DNA from: Alopecurus myosuroides
Lineage: Eukaryota; Streptophyta; Magnoliopsida; Poales; Poaceae
Direction of reading: 5' to 3'
NCBI GenBank assembly: GCA_028641055.1
Contig: JAPCYS010003747.1
Span: forward strand, 33,336 to 97,335
Length of the DNA stretch: 64,000 nt
Shown here piece by piece: positions 12,230 to 23,383 of this stretch (positions within the stretch are counted from its first letter, which is position 1; each line of letters starts with the position of its first letter). Under the pieces are notes generated by a model. The model had not been told where the DNA came from, ran no database searches, and saw nothing but the letters and a program-made list of their open reading frames with translations. A program made the position numbers and the translations under genes.

Positions 12230-12237
12230 TATTTATA
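12230..12237 (-). promoter_or_regulatory. TATA box of the antisense gene
   Basis: Read on the minus strand the sequence is GGGTATAAATACC, a strong TATA match about 150 bases before the ATG at 12081. That spacing would give a start site near 12205 and a 5' leader of about 125 bases. The site lies in the element interior, upstream of the 3' LTR, so the gene would not depend on the LTR promoter. Confidence 0.6.
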
Positions 12238-12754
12238 CCCTCGTCTCAGGCTACCGTTACCATCGTGGTAGTGGGATCAATCGTGGCCATGATTGCCGTG
12301 TGGTGGGGCCTGTGGCCGGGTAGAAACGCAGACAAGCGCGGAACGCGCGCGTAACGGCCACAGTGGATCCCACGACTAGATCGTGGCCTATAATTACGCT
12401 TGATGGGACATAACGAGCTAGTGGGCCCGCCCCGTGAAAACTGGGCGCGTGGCACGTCGTGTCGTGGTAGCGAAACGACGGGGGCCTGGATGTCTGACGC
12501 GTGTCCAGTTGCGGCGCGGAGGGCTGGATCATGCTCTGCGCCGCAAGGGCTCAATTCAAGAAAATTCTCTAAGTCTTTCTATTCGGTTACAGAGTAGAAA
12601 GCAAGTGCTACTCAGAAGACATGAGACGCAAGATACTTTCCAGAGTACTACTCAGAGGCTTTTTACTCGGCATCTTGAGGTTCACGGACTATGAGGCAAA
12701 GATTGGTTTTAAGCTGGCAGAGCCTAGTGAACGAGTTCGCAAGACTCAACCAGC

Positions 12755-12766
12755 TTCGGGGACTGC
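12755..12766 (+). promoter_or_regulatory. Polypurine tract of the gypsy element
   Basis: The bases ttcggggactgc directly precede the TGTCGGGG start of the 3' LTR. This is the expected position for the plus-strand DNA primer. The same core recurs elsewhere in the element. Confidence 0.7.
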
Positions 12767-13600
12767 TGTCGGGGGGTTACCCCCGAGTAGGGTAAAGACA
12801 AAGGGTAAAGGCGTCTTACGGAAGAGAGGTTTGGTCGAGTAGCCGACTACCCGGTACTCGCTACCCGGTCGACTGCTACTCGGTCTCACCTCAAGATGAC
12901 CAGAAGGAAGAATCATTCAAGTTCTCTACGTTCGAGTAGAAGAGTTGGCCCGAGTACAATTGGCGGGAACAATTGGCGGGAACCTACTCGGGCCAGAAAG
13001 TCAAAGGAGCCGTTCTGACACAGGATCCCGCGTATCCTGGGTCCGTACTTGGCAGCATTCGAACTACTGTTCACCTGGGACCGGTCTGCCTGACAGTGAC
13101 AGCATGGAAGCAGGCCGTGGCAGGATAAGGGGGGCCTACTCTGTGCTTAGGTACAGTGATACCAGTCTGTCCCCTTGTTTTGCCCAACGACTTTCCAGAT
13201 GAAGCCAAGATTAGGAACCAAAAATCTGTCAGCGGGAACCCGGAAGAAGGACAATGTACACACTATGTCGACACTTGTCCATGTTTGGACGTATCCGGCT
13301 GGGCGCCATGTATATAAGGTGCCCCGCCGCCTCCTGCGTGAGGATCGAACACCTCTTGACCTAGATCGCATACTGGAAACCCTAAGTTCTTGACTTAGTT
13401 CTTCATCTAGAGGAGAGTGGCTACTCGGTAGCAAGAACCTTGTACTGTGGCTACTCGGAGAGATACCAAAATACACAAAGAAAGGCAGGAGTAGGGGTTT
13501 TACCTCCTCACGAGGGCCCTGAACCTGGGTAGATCGTGTTGTTTGCAGTGTCTACTTCGCACCTCACGCGGCTACTCGTCGCGTGATCCCTCCCCGAGCA
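12767..13600 (+). repeat. 3' LTR of the Tat/Grande-type element
   Basis: It begins TGTCGGGGGGTTACCCCCGA, containing a short self-complementary start, and ends TCCCCGAGCA, so it has TG...CA ends with near-inverted termini. A TATA box, tatataagg, is at 13311-13319, placing the U3/R boundary near 13340. Only one LTR is in the window, so the target duplication (expected to be tctcc at 13601-13605) cannot be checked. Confidence 0.75.
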
Positions 13601-13638
13601 TCTCCAGCGTTCTTCGTCCCCACATCTTTAGCCATCCC

Positions 13639-15114
13639 ATGGCATCTGCCGTGACACCACCACGACAACTCCGCCGTCGCCTCCTGCCGCTAGGAGTCCG
13701 CCCTTGAGGTTCCTCCCTAGTCCACGTTAACCCTCACCCATTCCCATGCACACTACCTGTTTGATCGATGCTTATCGTGTACAAATTGCTCTTTCCAGAT
13801 CTTCGAGCTGATGCGGAAGCAGCGGTGGTACATCCCAATTCGCAGAACTATGCCAGGCTGCTGATGATGCTCGGCAGGTGCCGCGGCCCGGCCACGACCC
13901 TTTTCAAGACGATGCTCTCGGAGGAGCGGCTGGCGCAGACTGCTGACGTGTACACGGCGCTCGTCGGGGCGTACGGCTACAGCAGGGATGCTGGAGGAGG
14001 CGCTTTCCACCGTCGACCGGATGGAACGCGCCGCGGCGGACTGCAAGCCCGACGAGTAAACCTGCTCCGTCCTCATCAATTGCTGCTGTAAGTCGTGCCG
14101 CTTCGATCAGATCCCCGCGATCCTCGATGAGATGGCGTATCTGGTGATTGGATGCAACTTTGTCATCCGTTGCTCGAGGGCGGGGAGAATGCGCCGGACA
14201 TATAACATGATGAACTCTATCATCTGGGCTTATGGGAACCGTGGCAGAGTGGATGACATGGAGAAGTGGTACGGTGAGTTTCAGTTGATGGGCGTTGAGC
14301 CAGACACCCGGACGTTCAATATCATGATCAAGTCTCACGGTAAGGAGAACATGCGTTACATATATGGAGCGGCACTTCTCTCCCTCTGCTGCCACATTGA
14401 ACAAAATCATAAAATGTTTTGGAAGGTCTGGCATCATTGAGAAGATGGAATACTATTTCAGGTTGATGAAGGTTCAGGGTGTCAAACCCAACCCCGTTTC
14501 CTACTGTTCGCTAGCTAATGGACACACAAAGCTGGGCTTCTTCATATGGTTCCAGCAATTATTCGACAGACAGAGAACACCGATGTTGTCTTAGATACTC
14601 CATTTTTCAACTGTGTTATCAGCGCATATGTCAAGTCTGGAGATATCAAGATAATGGAGCAAATGCTGCAGCTTATGAAGGAAAAGAAATCTAAGCCTGG
14701 AAAAGTAATTTACACCACCATGATTCAGGCCGCTAAGTTGTTAGAAAGAGAAGTATCCTGATGGCTGCAAACAATAGCATCCACTCCCAAGCCGATGCGC
14801 AAAGGATTGGCCTCAGCCACACTCCTAATCCCTTGGCACATCTGGAAGCATCGGAATGGCTGCGTCTTCAAGCACGCTCGCCCCTCAGTTCATGATCTAG
14901 TGACCACAATCAAGGAGGATGCTGCCCTCTGGGCTAGAGCTGGCGCCGCTGGGCTGCGCGACATCATCACACAGACCTGGAACGTTCACTGGTGTAACCT
15001 GTACTCTCTGTTTCCCCTCCTCGGAGGCTTGAACTGCTGTAATTCCCTGTCTTTTCAATGAAATGAAACGCAAAAGCTTTTTGCGTTTTCTCGAAGAAAA
15101 AAAAGAAGTTTCTG
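13639..15114 (+). pseudogene. P-class PPR protein gene, decayed and interrupted by a LINE tail
   Basis: A possible first exon starts ATG at 13639 (MASAVTPPRQLRRRLLP, organelle-targeting-like). A spliced reading joins at the ttccag before 13801 (IFELMRKQRWYIP). Degenerate 35-residue repeats follow: NSQNYARLLMMLG, VYTALVGAYGYSR, TRTFNIMIKSHGK, FFNCVISAYVKSGD and KVIYTTMIQA. PPR proteins bind organelle RNA, one base per repeat. This copy is dead. There are frameshifts near 13830 and 13990, an in-frame TAA near 14056 and internal deletion around 14150. A LINE fragment splits it at 14761-15104, after which tctg|gtaagt looks like the original splice donor. The gypsy 3' LTR ends 38 bases before the ATG. 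Which PPR gene it derives from is not decided. Confidence 0.75.
14761..15104 (+). mobile_element. 5'-truncated LINE tail in the PPR pseudogene
   Basis: The reading ASATLLIPWHIWKHRNGC and the following Ala-rich stretch match the extreme C-terminus of plant LINE polymerases, after the zinc-binding RT tail. It ends in a 3' UTR and an A8 run at 15097-15104. Imperfect direct repeats flank it (gaagtatcctg at 14750-14760; gaagtttctgg at 15105-15115). Most of the LINE was lost on insertion, as is usual in target-primed reverse transcription. Confidence 0.75.
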
Positions 15115-16019
15115 GTAAGTGGTAACTGTATTTGCTTAATCTTGGCGAGGTTAATTTTTTGTTGTTCAGTTATGCCTGCATTAAGCTACTGACTATCTAT
15201 GGTATTCACTGGTTATTTTTCTTCCTGGACCAGGAAACATTTTCTCAGGTTGATAACAAATAACAGCAACCGTCTCTTTTTGGAGGATTAAAGCAGTACC
15301 ATTTGTCCAATCCAAAATTAGAGAAATAAAATGTAAGAAGGCCTGGAGAGAATATTGTTAGAAATCCACAACATAGCTTGATCACAGGGACCAAACTAAC
15401 TCTATCAGCATCAGACTAAGCGTTTTCAGACCCAGTTGGATGCCAATGACAAGGTAACTAAACTTCAGAACTTTCTACTGAATGTAACTTTGTCTGTACT
15501 ATATTTAGCTGAGCTGAATTAGATGCTCTAACTTTTCTTCTTAATGTATCCCAGCAATACGAACCGTTTGGAATATATCAATAAACCAGTTGTGGCCTCT
15601 TGTGTCATCAGATGCACAAATCTCACACGTCTTAAATGTACAAAGCCTTTAAATGTCCATCTGATCTGTTTGCGCAAGTGCACACTCAGACAGAGATAGC
15701 TTGAAATATCTGGAAGTGGAATGGACTAAGGTATAGCAAAGAAGGTCAGGTTCAGTGCTCCTCTCCGGTAGATATATCCATATCAGAATATGTAAAACCT
15801 AGTGCCCTTTGGTTCTAAAAGATAGATCACTGCCAAAATTAATGGGGGGACAGAAGAACACAAAGAAAGAAAGAACCATCTAGACTTTAGTTCCAATATA
15901 CAGGGCAAACATTTTCAAAGAGCAGTTCAATCTAGCAATGAACATTCCAAACAGATGATTACAATTGATAGAATACGACTAGAACTCAACATGCCAAACT
16001 GAATTCTGAGCCAGACTGC
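15115..16019. other. AT-rich non-coding stretch
   Basis: No supported gene. The left part probably held the intron and 3' UTR of the PPR gene. The right part, next to 16020, should hold the 3' UTR of the minus-strand MATH-BTB gene. Confidence 0.5.
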
Positions 16020-17027
16020 TCACACTCCTGACGGCGGCATGAACTTATCTAAAATGTCCATCATAATCGATGGACAGCTTGCTGTGAGATGCTTGAATCC
16101 GTCAGTTTCCTTGACAACTCGAAGCACATTCTGTGAAGATAGGTATCCAAGACAAGCATTTTTTAGTTGCACGGAGTGGTGCTGCTCCGCTAATACTAGA
16201 GTGGTTGCAACTGTTTGCACATTAATCCTGAGGCACAGCTTCCCTTCACAAATAGCCTTTAGCCTACCCAGTCCATACCGATCTGCGGCAACCAACATGT
16301 GCTGCAATGCCGCATCTTGATCAAGTTCAGGATTACTTGGCAGCGACTCTGTGTAGATGAAGTGAAGTAGGGCCTCGAAGATGGCAGGTTCCATGTCATC
16401 GATCTTGATGCATTGCATGGTGGTCTCCTTCATTTGACCAAAGAGCTCAGCCTTGAACACGGGTGATCGTGCAGCTAACACATATCTATGTGCACTGATG
16501 AGTTGGCCGCCGACGTTGAATGTCACATCCGCGCCTTCCCCATCCTTCAGCATGTTTGCGAAGTGTCTCTGCAGGTCCGACTGCGGGAGCTGGATTATTG
16601 TGCTTACGTCTTCCATGTGAGGCTCTTTCACGACAGTCAAAACGCATCTGATTGTGAAGCAGTCGTCATTGAAGGATAGCAGTTGTTGCAGCTTAGACTT
16701 GTCAATAAAGTTTTTCCAGCCCCTAGCATCGCCTACCGTCTTAAAGGTATGTACATCGCTATGTAGATTACTGACTTTTCCATCTTTCTCCAATAAACTG
16801 AGACTGTACTTCACCTTTGCATCCGTTGTCCCGCTGCAGAAACGCAAGCCGACGGACAGGTTGCCCGCACTGTGCTCGTCCCACCCATCGGGGCACACCC
16901 TGATCACCTCAAAGTTGTGGGTGGCTGTGGTGCACTCGGCGAAGCATCTCGACGAGGTCTCTGACATATGATGCCTGTCAGCTGAAGAAATTTGCTTGTC
17001 AGCTGAAGAAGTTGGCGTGTTTCCCAT
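16020..17027 (-). CDS. MATH-BTB protein (CUL3 substrate adaptor family), short MATH domain
   Basis: An intact single-exon frame of 335 residues. A MATH-like region covers about residues 30-145 (TTATHNFEV, CPDGWDEHSAGNLSVGL, VHTFKTVGDARGWKNFI). The BTB domain is at about 170-275 (GADVTFNVGGQLISAHRYVLAARSPVF region; HFIYTES). A BACK-like helical end follows (VLAEQHHSVQLKNACLGYL). In this family MATH selects substrates and BTB binds cullin-3 for ubiquitin ligation; grasses have a large, fast-changing set. The MATH domain looks shortened: between HNFEV and the CPDG turn the usual first strands are missing, so substrate binding may be changed. The N-terminus has a small duplication (SSADKQISSADRHH). 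The reading frame shows no damage. Confidence 0.85.
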   Translation of the reverse strand: MGNTPTSSADKQISSADRHHMSETSSRCFAECTTATHNFEVIRVCPDGWDEHSAGNLSVGLRFCSGTTDAKVKYSLSLLEKDGKVSNLHSDVHTFKTVGDARGWKNFIDKSKLQQLLSFNDDCFTIRCVLTVVKEPHMEDVSTIIQLPQSDLQRHFANMLKDGEGADVTFNVGGQLISAHRYVLAARSPVFKAELFGQMKETTMQCIKIDDMEPAIFEALLHFIYTESLPSNPELDQDAALQHMLVAADRYGLGRLKAICEGKLCLRINVQTVATTLVLAEQHHSVQLKNACLGYLSSQNVLRVVKETDGFKHLTASCPSIMMDILDKFMPPSGV

Positions 17028-17127
17028 GGCGTGGCAAGGAGGCTAAACTTAAACCCTAGGCTTTTGTCGGGGCAGATCTGAGGTGGTGGCAGATCGCGCG
17101 CGGGGCGGAGTAATCCCCAGGTCACGG

Positions 17128-20100
17128 CTCGTCGTAGCTGCTTGCAACTTGCCGGAACTTCAGAACGTACAAGTTTTTTTTGGCAGCCTCGTACGTTACC
17201 TTCCCAGGGCCTTTTCTCAGCACATTACAAGATTTGTACTTGGCTAGCTGCTACGACAAGGACTCCCGAATCAGACAGGAGTCTTTATTCTTATGAGGAT
17301 TTGGGGTCTGATAAATTTCTCCTACCCTCGTATGATTGGAATCCGGTTTACACCATTTTAGAGAAGAAAAAAAAAATCCAATCAAACTTCTTGCTAGACG
17401 AACTCTTTATTTATTGTTGTGTTGTGCCAAACGTTTTCTATTACGAACAAACGAGGCCCTTCGATGATTGGTTTACATGAGCAGAAGAAAACACAAACGA
17501 ACTCCATCAAACATGGTCAGATAAAATTCAAAATCACAGGAAAATTGTAGTTGTGATAGCTATGTGACTAACTGCTTTACTTTCGTACTTGGTGCGTATG
17601 AATTCTATAAACTAATATCATTATTTCTTTTACTAGATCATGATGGCGCGCGTTGCCGCGCCCATGAATTTTGACACTATAATGGTAGTAATTCATAATT
17701 ATTATATTGCATGATTTAGTAAAATGAATGTCAAAATTCATCATCAACGTTGCTGTTAAATAGTGTATAGAAATAGGCTAGAGGATGAAAAAAATGGGAG
17801 TTGTACAAGAATCATATAACAATGGCTCCAGTTTCCATGTAAGTATTAATCAGCATATGACATTACCAAGATAGAAAATTAAGGAAGGCTTATTGTACTT
17901 TTGTCGTTTTTGTTTGGAAAGGTACTTTTCATATTCGTTGATGAAGAAGATTGTCAGCTCCTCGATCCCATAAGTTTACACAACATATATGAAAAAAAAG
18001 ACAATGAACATTTTGTCTCAAACAATCCGAAATAGCCAAACCAATGAATAATAATTTATTAGCAAACTGGCATTGGTGACACCATGTTAGGAGGCACTTT
18101 ATAAAATTGCAATGCTAATTAAGATCATTGACAACGAAATTCTGAGGACATTCTATAAAAGTGAAAAAACATAGATCAGCATGCATCCATTCTTGTCTTT
18201 TAAGTGCAGTGTTTTTGAACCGGGACTGTAATATCAAACATTGGTTCAAATGGGTCCTGGTTCTGAATTTTTGTTTCTTCTATCCCTGGTTTGGATGATA
18301 AACCACAACCTGTAAAGCACACGTGAATTTTATAGCCAGGATATCACATACTCCGTAATAAACTTCGATGTACTAAATATTTGTGGGGCATAAAGTTAGA
18401 AATCATGAAGCCATGACATAAATCGAGATAAAAGAGCAACAAAAACTGCTGCTAGAAGCTAGAGCCAGCACCATCCGACATTACCCATTAAAAGATAATG
18501 TAGAGAACACACCTGAACCTCAAACTTCCATATGCATGTGTAAGCACAGGGAGAGTCATAGAAGATTCGTATGATCCCAAAATATGATATCAATATTATG
18601 CTTCAGCCCTATTAAACGTCAACTCGTTAAGGGAAAAAATATGGATAATTTGCATGGTAATTTCATTTGGCTATTACGTAACATATCGATATCTGCAAAC
18701 AACACATGAAGGAAAACATAATGAATCCTGAAAGAAAATGGAAGTGGCTGTCCAAGATGAGCGAGGACCACATGGACAGGCATTACTTTCTTTAAAAATT
18801 CTCAAGCATCATTTGAAAATTACATACCTGACTAAAAAGACAAAATTCCAATGGCTCTCTAATAGTGCTTGGGCAATTTTTCTTCACAATTATGCCTGAC
18901 CAAGTAATGCTCATCCTTATGACCAGCCATGGGAATTTTGTCTGCAGTAATGCCTTCAATTGTTCAAACAAAAACTTGATGGTACGTTCGACTTTCACAA
19001 CAATAAACGGACAGGATTGAGCTGTACACCAATCTGGATATCAGAACCGGTGATGGCCTGACAGAGCACCCGTCTATTTTTTAAATAGTTTGATAACCTT
19101 TTTCATAACTCTCTGGAAATTCTTATTTTCAAATAGAGTCAAGCAATTCCAAACAACTCAATTAGGCAAAAGGAAAAAAAAAGCTATAGATCAAATTACT
19201 TAGCTACGTACAAATGTATATTGGTGGCTTCTCTCATGGTCACCTTTGTTTAACGTACGATGGCACACCATCTCCATAACCCCATCCTGGAAGAAGGCTG
19301 CAGCATAAATACCAGTAATTCGACTCTATTTTTAAAGCAGATAAATACTTCGCACAATTTCATCTAAGTAATACACAGCTGTCCAGTTTCTCAAGACTAA
19401 AAAAGATAGGACAATGCAAATGAACTCCTACATTGTTAGAAGCTATTGATGAATTCTGGGGGAGTGCTTCGAGCAGACTCACACGATGTCCAGCAAGGAA
19501 GTAGAAAGGCGGTGGTTCTCTTAATCGGTTGTTGTCGCGTACCTTAAAATCCATTAGGCGTTGCGATATGTTTTTCACATCCCATGAGTCATCATCTCCT
19601 GCAGCTCTTAATTCATCTATCTTTTAGCTTCAGTTGCGATTTGCGAACAGAAAATGGACACAATTAATAAAAGCTTCAGACTTTCGGCTATCGGTCCCGA
19701 ACTCCCGATACACTCATTTATGAAATCTAATAAACAGAATTTACCAAGCAGAATCTGACATTTGACAACATAATTAGTAAACTGACCGCAACACATTTGT
19801 AAGGAACATCTTCAACGTTTCAGAAAAGTCTAGGAAGTTTTCATGCAGTGACCATCTCTAAGATAAGTTCATGCTTCTACTCTTCACAATAGATTGGTCA
19901 AACGGTAATCATCTATTATCTGATCTTTTTTGCAATTTTTCATAGCTTCAAACGAAAATAAAAAATAAAAAATGTCTTTACTAAAGACTGTACAGAAATT
20001 GCATAGGGTACAAATTCAGTCAATTGCACCTCTACGGACATATAGAGATAACCTTATATTTGAGAAAGGTTTAGATGAGAATGGTGAAGGATCAATCTAG

Positions 20101-20900
20101 GCATCCGTATTTGGTTTCCTTCTACATGATTAGCACTTCATGATAGACACGTACAATTCACATATCGTCCAGCTAAATGATGCAACCATTTAAAACAACT
20201 CTTCTGAATGAATTTGAAGATAAAATTTCCCATTCAAATTGGATTCAGCACACAAGCTGAAAGAATCATGCTGGCAGAATAATAATACAACCGTAAACAT
20301 CAACTAAATTAAATAAGACAACAAATCAAAAGCTGTACTTGAGTGCTGGACAAAACAAAAAACTACAGGGATATGAATATATGGTGATGACAAAATGATT
20401 CAGCGATGATCAGAGACTGCAATCTGCAACATCCTCATGAGTCACGACATTGAAAGCACCTAAGAGCAAATCGAGAGAGCACTCACATCCCTCCCCAGTC
20501 CTTAATGATCGATTGCCGAGACACTTCCTTTCTCCCTGGCCAACGCCATGTATGACCGGACTGGGAGCGCTGACTCCAGCAAGTCCTTAATCTGAAGGCA
20601 GCATTGCAAAAGCAACACCAATTCGTATTCCTGATTCAAAACACAAAACAAGTACAGAAAACCGAACCTTAGTCTTTCACTCCAAGTGCTTGAAAATACA
20701 AACTAACAAGAACAACCAAATAACGGGGCCTCCACAAAACAATAACCGCAACCCCAGCCTACCAGGTTCCGTAATTACCTGACCCTGACTTCACGGATGA
20801 AGATGTGCAAGAGCCGAGACACCCTCCATCCCAGGAACAATCAAAAGAGTGAAAAATTACCTACCAGAACATTAACAGAACTGCCCCGGTAAGTAAATCA
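17128..20900. other. Long AT-rich intergenic stretch with exon-like pieces
   Basis: No complete gene found. Two minus-strand pieces look exon-like. One is 19599-19550 (DDDSWDVKNISQRLMDFK), bounded by ctgcag and gtacgc. The other lies around 19030-18830 (PFIVVKVERTIKFLFEQLKALL, ending CAG|GTATGT). A GC-rich palindrome, ggcgcg..cgcgcc, is at 17645-17662. The rest shows nothing I can name. Confidence 0.4.
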
Positions 20901-21375
20901 ACCGGGCTACAGCTTCGACCTGAAGGAAGGACAGGGTAGCCGGGTGGGGCGACGTACTCTGAATCCGCTCCAGCGTCCCCTCATGTTCCCGCTTAGACAA
21001 AAAAAACCAACAGATCTCAGACAGCGATGCCTACCCAAATAGAAAGGGGACGCCGCCGCGGATGAATAAAGCCTACCTGGAGATCGAGGGGCTCGTCGGC
21101 AAGCTTGACGTAGACCTAGGCGAGGACGAGGCCAACTTGGTTCTTGTAGAGGCGGACTTGAGGAAGCGGCAGCAACTAATGGCGTCGAGGACCACCAAAA
21201 TGTAGGTGGAGGAAGGTCGCGCTGGTAGAACTCCATCATCGATTCCATCGCTTGTGGTCGACGCCTGGATGGGCGCCGGTCTATAGAATGAGGAGCCACT
21301 CGACTGGAGGTCCTGGTTGGCGGAGGCGACGATGGTGGTGGGAGCGCAACAGTTAGGCCTAGTTATGAATCGCAC
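20900..21375 (-). other. Possible first exon(s) of an unidentified minus-strand transcript
   Basis: GC-rich sequence with open minus-strand reading (starts at 21375 and 21299). A good donor CAG|GTAGGC occurs at about 21078. After a T-rich acceptor-like tract near 21000 another GC-rich piece follows. Together with the exon-like pieces at 19.6 and 18.9 kb this could be one spliced gene or a non-coding RNA. No domain is recognised. Confidence 0.25.
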
Positions 21376-21839
21376 AATTGGTCAGGGGATGGGAAGAGGC
21401 ACATAATCGATTCAGCTTATACTCCATAGTTCCAGCCCGATACACCACAGAGGCCCAATTTGATGCGGAGTGTAGCATCCCAGGGATACTTGGGCCACAG
21501 CGGGATCTACTTGAAATCCAACGTCTGAAAACGTGTACAGAGGATGATCTAACGGACGTAAATAGCCAGATCGTGAGGGGTGCGTGGGAGGCCTCCTATT
21601 TGGCTCAGTTTTAATACCCCTAATTATCCTCTATATCGCCCTAGGTCCGCTGGCCGGAGTGGAGCAGAGGAGACGCCCAGGTCATCTCCCTCCTCTGCAT
21701 ATGCCATCAGCCCTAGCATTCACCACAATTATCAACGTACACAAGTTTGTGTGAGAAGAACGTTAATTTATCGCTCTCCTCTTGGTTTTTCAGTACTCAG
21801 CCTATACCATGTTCATCCATCTTGGCTTTGCAGTAGAAA
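21376..21839. other. Unassigned sequence
   Basis: Short open frames only, none with a recognisable product. A bidirectional promoter region for the 21375 start is possible but unsupported. Confidence 0.3.
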
Positions 21840-22250
21840 CTTTGATTCGCTAGTACATGGCTCACAGAATTGGCCTTTTTGGGGAAGGATACAACTCTGA
21901 AGGAATGCATCTGGGCAACCATACCCCTAATCCCCACAACTCTGAACAAAACATATCAGGTGGTCGGTCCAAATCCGCCCCGTTGATCATGGCGACAGAG
22001 GTGCTGCAGGTCATCTCCACAATACAGGGACTTGTCAACATCTCCAAGGTATGTGCAGTACCAAGCAATAAGCTCAGCCTCTAGTAGACTCGAACAGGAG
22101 TTCAGAAACCTGCATGCCAAGAACATGATCCCTCCCGAAGCACCATCCCTACGCCTCCATTGCTCCGGAATGCTCGGCGCTGAAGCTACCATCAACATTC
22201 AGCTTCACAAAACCTGGCAGGGGTTTTGTCTAACGTACCAGTGTTGGCCT
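21840..22250 (-). pseudogene. LINE-type RNase H (RVT_3) relic
   Basis: Read on the minus strand in several frames, fragments match the plant LINE RNase H tail: a KLNVD-like start near 22200, GMVLRE, RLSLLLGTAHTLEML, VEMTCSTSVAMINGADLDRP, and a degraded HELASH-like end near 21850. In-frame stops and shifts make it non-functional. This domain degrades the RNA strand in L1-like elements. It is isolated here from any RT. Confidence 0.5.
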
Positions 22251-22649
22251 CGCTGTCATCACCTTCCGATGCCCCGTCCACTCCACCAAATCCACCACCG
22301 TTTTGCCCTTTGTGCAGTCTGCTCTAGGGGGGGACTGTTTGATCATCATTAGGGACTCCACCACATTGCTGTTTTAGTGTGTCTGAAGGCAAGACATGTT
22401 TAAATCATCAAAATATTGACAGGCTACAATGCTACACCATCTCATTTGCCAATATATTTTTTTAGATTGAAAATATTCTTACTGAAATAGTACATACTGT
22501 AGCTGACACCTAGTAAGAAAGAATAATAATTAATGCTGAAATATTCAAGTTACCCTGGAAGATTCAGACATCCATGATCAACGGAAAACGACAAAAAGAG
22601 CTGATTCAAGGTGAAAACGGTAAAAAAAAATCCAGCTACGATACTCCCA
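22251..22649. other. Unassigned AT-rich sequence
   Basis: Nothing recognisable; a few simple A/T runs only. Confidence 0.4.
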
Positions 22650-22881
22650 TTTCCATTAATTAATCAACGGAAATAGATTGTCCAACTAGGCAAGAATGAA
22701 GGGGACAACAAATAGAGTAGACAGAAGGGAATAAGCTGGTAGGAAAACCCCTGCATAACCTCAGCATCCAGATTACACTACGGGGCATAAAAGAACCTAC
22801 CCGTACACTACATGAGCAACATTCACGGTTAACAAGACCGGAGAGGAACCAACTACCACCAGGAAAGCAAGAACAGCAACT
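22650..22881 (-). other. Probable 3'-UTR exon of the CC-NB-LRR gene
   Basis: On the minus strand gctttgttttcag is followed by non-coding sequence of the kind that ends Triticeae NLR transcripts. If spliced to the donor CAG|GTACGT at 30782/30781, just after the NLR stop codon, it would be a separate last exon. This is inference from splice signals and position. Confidence 0.4.
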
Positions 22882-23383
22882 CTGAAAACAAAGCATCATC
22901 CATCCGTGATCAGAAGCAGCCTCAGCCCGTCAGAAGCGTCAATAGAGCAAGTAGAAGGTGAAAGCAGTGATGACTGCAGCTTCTACCACCCTGCTTGAAA
23001 TTTAGGCCGAAAGAGGGGGAATTTTTTTTTTTTTTGATAAAGGGCTTTATTACTCAAAAATTTCAAGCATTACATCCGACCTCTGCATCGTGAAATGCAC
23101 ACAGCCGAAATCCGAAACTGAAAATAAACATGGCTACAATACTACAAAACAACTGCTGTAGACTGTCGATGCTATGGAGCCGCTATCCGTAGATCAAGCG
23201 GCCATCCTTGTGGGATAAAAATATCTCTCGCCAGCTGCTCCAGTCGTGCACATGCCTCCGTAAAAAGGTCTCGTAACTCCCCTCGCTGTAATGTGGACCA
23301 CGAACGGAGAATACCTGTGCTCCTGAATAGAACCTGCATACGAGAAAAAATTTATCATTCAAAATCTTGTCATTTCTACATAG

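Larger units (their letters stand above)
1..13600 (+). mobile_element. Ty3/gypsy LTR retrotransposon, Tat/Grande type, 3' part (5' LTR outside window)
   Basis: Domains run in gypsy order on the plus strand: gag, aspartic protease, reverse transcriptase with YVDD, RNase H, a second RNase H, zinc-binding region and DDE integrase. A second RNase H and a long tail carrying an antisense gene before the 3' LTR are known for the Tat lineage, for example Grande-like elements. A polypurine tract at 12755-12766 touches an LTR that begins TGTCGGGG and ends CCCCGAGCA. The reading frame is open at the first base, so gag and the 5' LTR lie upstream. The coding part has at least two in-frame stops and five frameshifts, so this copy cannot make a complete Pol. 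Lineage is inferred from architecture only. Confidence 0.88.
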
